Source: Owenia fusiformis (taxonomy: Eukaryota; Annelida; Polychaeta; Sabellida; Oweniidae). Taken from it: a DNA stretch of 64,000 nucleotides. Of this stretch, positions 23,501 through 32,500 are shown piece after piece. The stretch covers positions 39,166,671 through 39,230,670 of the forward strand of contig CAIIXF020000007.1 of assembly GCA_903813345.2 (NCBI GenBank). The letters run 5' to 3'. The position numbers were made by a program, and so were the translations under genes. Within the stretch, counting starts at the first letter, position 1, and every line of letters begins with the position of its first letter. Under the pieces are notes generated by a model. It was given only the letters and a program-made list of their open reading frames with translations, did not search any database and was not told the origin of the DNA.

Positions 23501-26500
23501 CTCAAATTGGATTCCATAGGAACTGTCATTTTGTATTCTTTCCATTTGTTTGACTTTCCTTCTTAAAAGAGAGCTTTGTCTGCTTTTAATTTTGATTCAG
23601 GGAACTTTAATTCTAATTCATGGAACTTATTTTAAGTTGCAACTAAGTATTTGTCTCTTATTTATCTGTTTTACAAATCCATTTTGGTCAACTTATTCTC
23701 AGAAAATGCACAACATTTCCTCATTTCTATATAGTTGTTTGATTCTGCTTTAGTCTTGCAAAAATTTAGAAAAAAATAAAGTCACATCATACTTTTTATT
23801 TATCAGCAATCTTAACCAATATTCACTATTTTATCTCCTGCTTTTTATAATATTCAGAAGATGGACATTAACATATTTGTTATATACATTAACATAGTTT
23901 TTAAGTGTTTGTTCACAATCGGTTCAGTGAGCATTAAGACTATGGTCACAATAAACCTATGATTATTCCTTTTTATTGAAAGGGAAGCTGAATGGGAAGT
24001 TTCATGTTGTCAGTATGTGGATTGAAAACACAATTTTTCAAATAAATGTACCCTGTACTCTGAACAGAATCATGGGGAGTAAACAATATTCAATTTTGAC
24101 ATTTGGGCTAGATATAGAGGTTACTTTGAGGCCAGACAAGTTATAGATAGAGTCAGCATGATTCTTGAAGGCCTAATTGTATCAACATGATTCTTGAAGG
24201 CCTAATTGTATCAACATGATTCTTGAAGGCCTAATTGTATCAACATGATTCTTGAAGGCCTAATTATATCAACATGATTATTAAAGGCCTAATTGTATCA
24301 ACATGATTCTTGAAGGCCTAATTGTATCAACGTGATTCTTGAAGGCCTAATTGTATCAACATGATTCTTGAAGGCCTAATTGTATCAACATGATTATTAA
24401 AGGCCTAATTGTATCAACATGATTCTTGAAGGCCTAATTGTATCAACATGATTATTAAAGGTGCAATAATTAGTGCAGAGGGGTCATTCAACGATCATGG
24501 ACCAGTGTCAAAATATATTTAAGTTTGGATATTTCATCAAGACTAACATCCATTTTTATTATCTACAAAGAAATGCCCTATGTAAACATTATTTAAGCTG
24601 ATATTCCTCTTGAAACATGGTGGATCTTAAAATTATAAAAGTGGAAGTCCCCTTTTTGAAGCTTTGAACTGAATTTACACTTCTTAATGCTGAAATTGAT
24701 AATTTATCCATACGTTTTAAGAAAATAGGTATGTCAAAGAAGATGTTAAACCAAATGTTGCCTCGATAGCTCAGAAAAAATGAAAAAACTTTCCTATTTT
24801 CTCTACAGTCCTTATTGCCCCTTTAAAGGCCTAGTTGTATCAACATGATTCTTGAAGGCCTAATTATATCAACATGATTCTTGAAGGCCTTATTATATCA
24901 ACATGATTCTTGAAGGCCTAATTGTATCAACATGATTCTTGAAGGCCTAATTGAATCAACATGATTCTTGAATTATATTAAAAATGCAACATTTGTTCTG
25001 CTCTATTACTTTTAGACCCCCCAAACCCAAGTAAATACATATAGGGAGGGGTTATATTAAAATACATTCCATTAAATGCCTTCATACTTGACTGACCCAA
25101 AGTTCTGCTTTTCTGCAAAGACAAAAAATATGATCTGAACATTATTATGATGGCCCTTAATTATTTGGTTTAGCAAATGTTCACATTTTATGATTTCTTA
25201 TATGTGAGTCAATGGAAGATAACAAAATGAGACTCAGAAAAAGTGTTCACATTGAGAGGTGTTCAGATTAGAGAGGTCACAGTTCACATTGAGAGGAGTT
25301 CAGATTAGAGAGGTGTTCACATTGAGAGGTGTTCACATTGAGAGATGTTCGGATATACAGGTTTTACTGTAAACTGACATTTCTTATCTAACTTTTTTTT
25401 TTTATTGACATATAGTATCATAACATGATTACATTAGTCAGAACTATGGTAAACTACATATCTAAACTACAAAAACACCAACTAACTAAAAATACAAAAA
25501 AATATATAAAAATATATAAGATAACAATAATAGTGTGGTGCACACACAATGCATTATGACCATGCTAAATTCTTAAATGAATGGTAAATGAATTTGCCAA
25601 TATGTCTTTGCAAGGTTACATTTTTACTAGAAATAAGATTGACAAATAAATTTTCACTTTGTAAATCCAAGTTAGGTAAAATTTCACTGGCTTTTGTATA
25701 TAATATTTGCCTATTCTCATCATTTTTTGTACAAGCTAAAATGAAATGACATTCATCCTCTACATCTTTACAAATATTACATAATCTTTCCTCTAAAGGT
25801 TTTGGTTTTGGCTTTGTATGTCTTCCAGTCTCGATTGCTAACTGATGAGAACTCATTCTAAATCTACTTGTAGCAATATCAAGTGCAACTAAAAAAACAG
25901 GAACCCAGCTTTTACTGGAGATAAAATTGATAAGATAATTGTAATACAGTCTAGCAAAAAAGCCATAAGCAATTTATTCTGTAAGCCTCAAGTCAATCCC
26001 TCTAAATATATCTACCCAAAGCAATGTACTTCAGGGGCGTACTTCGGTTTTCCGTCGGGGGGGGGGGGGGAGATTGTGGCATAAACAAGCCAAAAAATAA
26101 GATTTATCTGGAATTTTACAAAAATTGATGCAACTTCCTTCACAATTGAGCTAGAAGCTTCAAATAAAAAGCATTTTAAAGCTCTTTTCCTCTTCTATAT
26201 CATGGTTATATTTTTATTGGTTATTTGGGGGGGGGGGGGGTGATCGCCTATGTACTTATGCCTTTTTCAAAATAGTTTGGTCATTCTGTTTCTAAGTATT
26301 CCAGTTATCCACATAGAAAATGGAACATTTAATTGCTATAGGTAACTCAAGCTGAATTATTAATTGTCTAATGTATAATTATTTATAACTCAATTTATAT
26401 TAAAAAATTATATCTACATCAATCAATTATGTTCTGCTGGTTTGAAATTTAATAAAAAGGGCAGTATCTTGAATCCAGATCCTAAATTGCCCTGGAATTT

Positions 26501-29500
26501 TTTGAACTCATATAATGATCTCAAACTTACTCCATCAATGGATTCAAATGAACCGTCTTTTCTGAGTATAGTTTGCACTAACAAAACTATTTGTACCTTT
26601 TTTGATATTAAAAGGGTTTAAAGTACATCAGCAATTTTTAAAAGCTCAAAAACTCAAGAATGACGTTATACATATCATTATGATTTCAAAAAGCTTAGGA
26701 ACAGAATTACAGTTAAAAGCACTTTAATTGCAAATTACATTATCAAAATTGACAAGAGGGGACAAGGCAAAATATTAGCAAATCTTTGAAGGTGAAAATA
26801 CATGTATGTATGATTGGAAAGCCTCAGCAAACCAAGGTGTGTTGTAACTCATAAAAATGGCAGGTCTTAGTCTAAACTCACAGCTACCTGACTGTCAAAA
26901 TGGCAATCACGTACAGGCCCGTAGCCAGGATTTGCCAAGGGAGGTTCACTTTTTGGAAAATTACAAGGGGTTCACTTTTGACAATGTTGGTCCAAAAATG
27001 GCCAAAATCACTTAAAAAGTGCTCAGAATGGTGAAAAACTGCATGATTTTGAAAGAAGTTTTGGCTAGGGGGGTTCGCTCGAAGCTATCAAACACCCCCT
27101 GGCTACGGGCCTGTTTCACTCTTGGCAATAGAAACCCATTGCCTACTTTGGGTCATGGAGGATAACATGTTCAAATCTGGAAATCATGTTTTCTAACCAG
27201 TTATGAATCCTGGTAAAAAAAATCAAGAATATAATATGACACAAATCTAGTTGTTACAAACGAGAGCTAACATTTATTCGATGTGCTTTTTGATTGGAGA
27301 TGGTTGAGAAATATCATCATTATTCATGCTGCCATCTATAATTCAACAAGAAAATTAATTTCATGATCTGTATTTCAAATAAACCTCTAAATCGCTAGAT
27401 AGGCTTTCATTCATGGAGAGGTGTTATACTCGTAGAGTGCTGTCTCCCCCTATGTGAAATTAATGAAAGTGCAGAAACAAGGTACCCTTTGCATTCGTTT
27501 GACTTCACTTCTTAAAAGAGAGTTTCGTCTTCACTATTTCAAACTAAAATAAACCTGTGAACTCACATATTTGACCAAATTTGACTGACGTTCTATATAT
27601 GGTCATTCCTTCTGATGTCATTGTTGAGCCCGGAATTGACCAATGACATGCGCATATTTAATTAGAACGCATTTGGCGTATGTTTCTTCAAGCTCGCTGA
27701 TTGGTGGAAGAAAGGTCAGTGCGTAGGTCAGAAGGGATTATTACCCAAACTGTCACCGGTACCTGTCGTGGGGGCGGGGCTACTAAACTGTAATATCTAC
27801 TAGGCAGAGTATAGTTAAACTAGACTCTGCACGCAGGGTAGAAACAAGGCATTGCTCCTGGGGTATTGCTATTATAGTAATGTATTCATCCTGGTTTTTG
27901 TTCTTTTTTGCATTTATCAATCGACAAGAAATAATTGTATTGATTATGGCATTGCTGGGAAATTCCTGATAGCATTTCAGATAAGAACCTTATCCATTCT
28001 ATTTTATCAAGAAAATTACACATAACAATGGATATTGAACATTCATTTCATGGAAAAATATTATAGACGGTATTAAAAATTTATGTTAAATGTTATATTC
28101 TGCGGAGAAAATGTATCTATGGCTAAATACAAGATCTAGATGGAGCATTTTAAAAATGACAAAATGTTTTTAAAAGGATGGGCAGTCACTTTATATTCCA
28201 AAAGACTAGATGCGAGTAGAAAAATTCTTGATTTATGTCATTAAATATTCAAAATTCAAAATTCAGTCAAAGTTATATCATATTTGAAATCTAAATGTAA
28301 AATTACATCTAGAGATGAAAATTTAATTTTCTCTGAAAATGTGTCTTCTAGGATGGAGAGATTCCTTATAGAGCCTTAATAAAGTCACAAAAAGTGAAAT
28401 ATCTTTTCTTGTATTATATTGGAGAGATAATATTTTTTATTTTACTAGACATATTTCAATTTGTATAACTTTCAGATACATATAGGGGGATGTAAAAACT
28501 GAACCACTAAAACTGCTGAAATTCAAGTATAAGGGAACTTTCTAATACCATGCCATGTTATCTGTCCTGAATTAGCTATCATTAGGTATCCTAACTTGTG
28601 TAAATTAAACATTTTTTGCCAAGAAAAAATGTGGGCTAATTCATACAAAAGTAAGTAGAGTATGTACTATGGAAGAGTGTCCACTCGAGACAGACACTTA
28701 AATAAGTTTTACTGTAGTCTTCAATTATATGGCTTAACCTATTTATTCCAAAAACTCCTAGAACTGGCCAAAAGTGTTTGAGTTATCGAGTGTTCTGATT
28801 TCAAGGTTTCTTAATAATGTCAATCACTGGTATCATATATGTTTAACATTCAGTATTATATTGTTTACTGTTCAGCTTTCATTTCAATTTGTTCATTTTA
28901 GATTACTTGATAAGCTTGCCCAAGTATACATATCTCTAACAAGTAAGAAGTATAGACGCTAGATTTAAGAATTCAAGATTGGAATTTGAGTTTATAATGT
29001 AACATTTCTATTTGATTTTTAATAATGCGTGACGCTTGTTTCAATAATTGCCAATACAAAGAATATTTTTGAATGGGAATCTAGAATGTCTAAAGCATTT
29101 GAGAAAATGACCCTGAATGGCAGAAAGTTAATTTGCCAAATAAGAGTCATGAGAAAAACCTTAATGTTTTAATTCATATTTTATAGTGTATGACCTCAGA
29201 TTCCAAATGAATTACATAAAATCAGAGGTCATCATCGACCTTTAGAAATCATGCAGTCTTAATTTCTTAAGACCATTGAAACTTTGAGAGAAAATGAGTA
29301 ATTATGTAAAGTTCAAAATCAGCTTTTCAAAAATATATATACAAGAATTAACATGCAAGCCTTTGTTGCAAAACATTACATATATCAAGGTATTCAAACA
29401 AAAGGAACTGAGTATGAAAGGTACAAGCCATTCTTCAGAACAAAATGGGGTGTGGTTCCAAAGTTGAAGTCTTTACCCACTGTATAAAAAGATGTGAAAA

Positions 29501-32500
29501 TTCTAAAACAGTTTTTTAAATAGACATGTTGCAAGTTGAGAAACCCACCAAGGCAAATTTTGAAAATCAGACTTAGATTCAAAAACTCAAATTATGCATT
29601 TAAAATAATGCATCCATCATCATCTACATAAGAAAATCTACATAAATAATGAAAAGCTTTTGGGTAGACCTTTATCAAATCAATAAACATTAACACTCTG
29701 AAAATATTTCAACTTTTCCTGTGTTTGATTTTTCATGATCTTTAACTTTTCTGAAACTGAAATTTCTGTTTTGTGTGTGTGTGATATATGTATATTGGCT
29801 TATTGATGATATCATTGGTTGTAGGCAGCAATCTGTCCAAGCAAAACTATGATTAAATGTTTGCTAATTTTGAAAAAGTACAACCTGGATAACATCATCA
29901 ATCTTAATTTTGATCAGTTGCAATTTTGACCATTCTTCATATGCAGGGTTCCAGACATCATCCACTAAGTTCCTTCCTTCTTCTTCTGGAAGAAGGAGGT
30001 ACCAGTTCTGGAGGCCTGTATTTGGAGGATGAATTTTAACAAATTGAAAATAATGAGACTTTCACATAAAGGTATAACTTCAGGTTTTAAGTTTAAAACA
30101 TGTGTGTTAATAGTTCATGTACATGTTAATTGTATCTACAACACATATATCCAAAGGCTAAACAAGTCACAAATAGATAAGAGCTGCCATTGCAGACAAT
30201 GTCAGTCAATTATCTTTCTAGCTGATGTTATAACAAATAAACTACAGTATAAATACAATATGCAGTGATCTCCATAGGATTTTTTCACAAGTGTGTACAA
30301 AATTCTCATTTTTACAATTCACACTGGCATTGGTCCACATATGCCTATTTTCATGTTTTTTCTGATTTTCAAGTGGGTGAAAATGAATTTTCAGGAGGGT
30401 GCAAGCCTGTTTTTAAAATGTCAGGTGGATGTTGCACCCACATGTTCTAATGCTGGGAAGATCACTGATATGTATATTAAAATGAATAACGAGATTGAAT
30501 GCTTCTTATATTTGCAGTCCTCAACTAGGTTTTATATTTTAAATCTATTCAGACATATCAGATCATTAGTCTTGTAAACTGAAAAACTTATCTGATCGAA
30601 TACAATAAAACATACATCAAATGGGTTAGAGCTATCAGTTGATCAATTAAACATCTAATTCAATTAATATAATGTAATCTCATGCAATATTCATCAACAA
30701 CATTGATTATTATATTGTTGTATTCTAAATGCAATACTGAGCTATTGAAACAGGAACATTGAGCGATAGTACAACACAGCTACAAGTTTCACTACTCACT
30801 CAAAGATAAGCACCACCTATATCACCACCGAATTTTGAATTTTTCACCACTCTATTTTAATAATGATTAACCTTTTCTACTCCTCATTTTTTGAAAAAAT
30901 GAGTACCTTGCTGAATTTATATATTACACAATATCAACATTGAATTTTTTGATTCGACTTTAACATAATACATTTGACTATTCAAGAAGATGGAAAGGTT
31001 ATGAAATATGAAATTTTGCATCACCTGTGAATCTTATCTAATTCAACATATTCAATGTGATGTCCTGTTGTAATTATTTTCATCGCCATATCGTTATTGT
31101 ATTTAAGTAAACAATATCACGGTGCAATGCCAGCTGTTGGGTTTTTAACCAATTTTATTTAACATAAAATGCTTCACAGAAACAACTTATTCTAGACTAC
31201 ATGACCCCATAAACCCCATCCACAACTTATCCTAGACTACATGACCCCATAAACCCCATCCACAACTTATTCTAGACTACATGACCCCATAAACCCCATC
31301 CACAACTTATTCTAGACTACATGACCCCATAAACCCCATCCACAACTTATTCTAGACTACATGACCCCATGAACCCCATCCACAACTTATTCTAGACTAC
31401 ATGACCCCATAAACCCCATCCACAACTTATTCTAGACTACATGACCCCATAAACCCCATCCACAACTTATTCTAGACTACATGACCCCATAAACCCCATC
31501 CACAACTTATTCTAGACTACATGACCCCATAAACCCCATCCACAACTTATTCTAGACTACATGACCCCATAAACCCCATCCACAACTTATTCTAGACTAC
31601 ATGACCCCATGAACCCCATCCACGACTTATTCTAGACTACATGACCCCATAAACCCCATCCACAACTTATTCTAGACTACATGACCCCATAAACCCCATC
31701 CACAACTTATTCTAGACTACATGACCCCATGAACCCCATCCACGACTTATTCTAGACTACATGACCCAATAAACCATCATAATAATGCTTGCTACTCTGG
31801 ACCTTTGAACCAAACATTTGTGAACTTATGTTTGAAAGTCATTAACTCTCTAGTTTGATTGCTTTATAAATAATATGGCATTCATAATGACTTTAAAGAG
31901 AAACACAGATCTCTGTATAATCTACTGGGTTATTTATAGCTCCTGGGTAAATTTTTTGAATTGAAGGAAATGAACAGATCACCTTTTCTGCTTAGATTAT
32001 CGCTTCAAACCTATAAGAACTTCACATATTTTATTATTGCAGTGTTAAAACTAATCAACAAAGAATGCTTGAGTTTCCAAATTTTTGAATATAAAAATGT
32101 TGACCAAATTAACATTTACACTCCAAAATAGCCTGACAATGGTAAAGTCAGATACTTTACCATTCTCAGGCTATGCAGGTGTGATTTAGCTGCTTACATT
32201 AATCCATTGTCAACTTATTTATACATCAAAGGGCTCTATCTTATTTATTATTCATTATAATCAAAATTTAGGACTATTTTTTCTTCATCTTCCTCTTTCC
32301 TGTAAATCAAATTGCAAAATTGTACAAGAGAAATAATTTATCTCTCCAATAAAAAAGTGACAATCTACAAGATTCTCGCCTTTCTTGGGGAGGGAAAAAA
32401 CAATCAAGTCCATATAATTTGAGATCTGTTATTAGACCTGTGAAGCCATAAAAAGGACAGAGATAAACATGTAAGGTATAATTTGTGAATAGATGAGAGT

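Noticed and set aside
25554-25856. Zinc-finger host gene on the minus strand
   Set aside because: The sequence is the C-terminal end of a LINE polyprotein, with an upstream in-frame stop and a poly(A) tail remnant.
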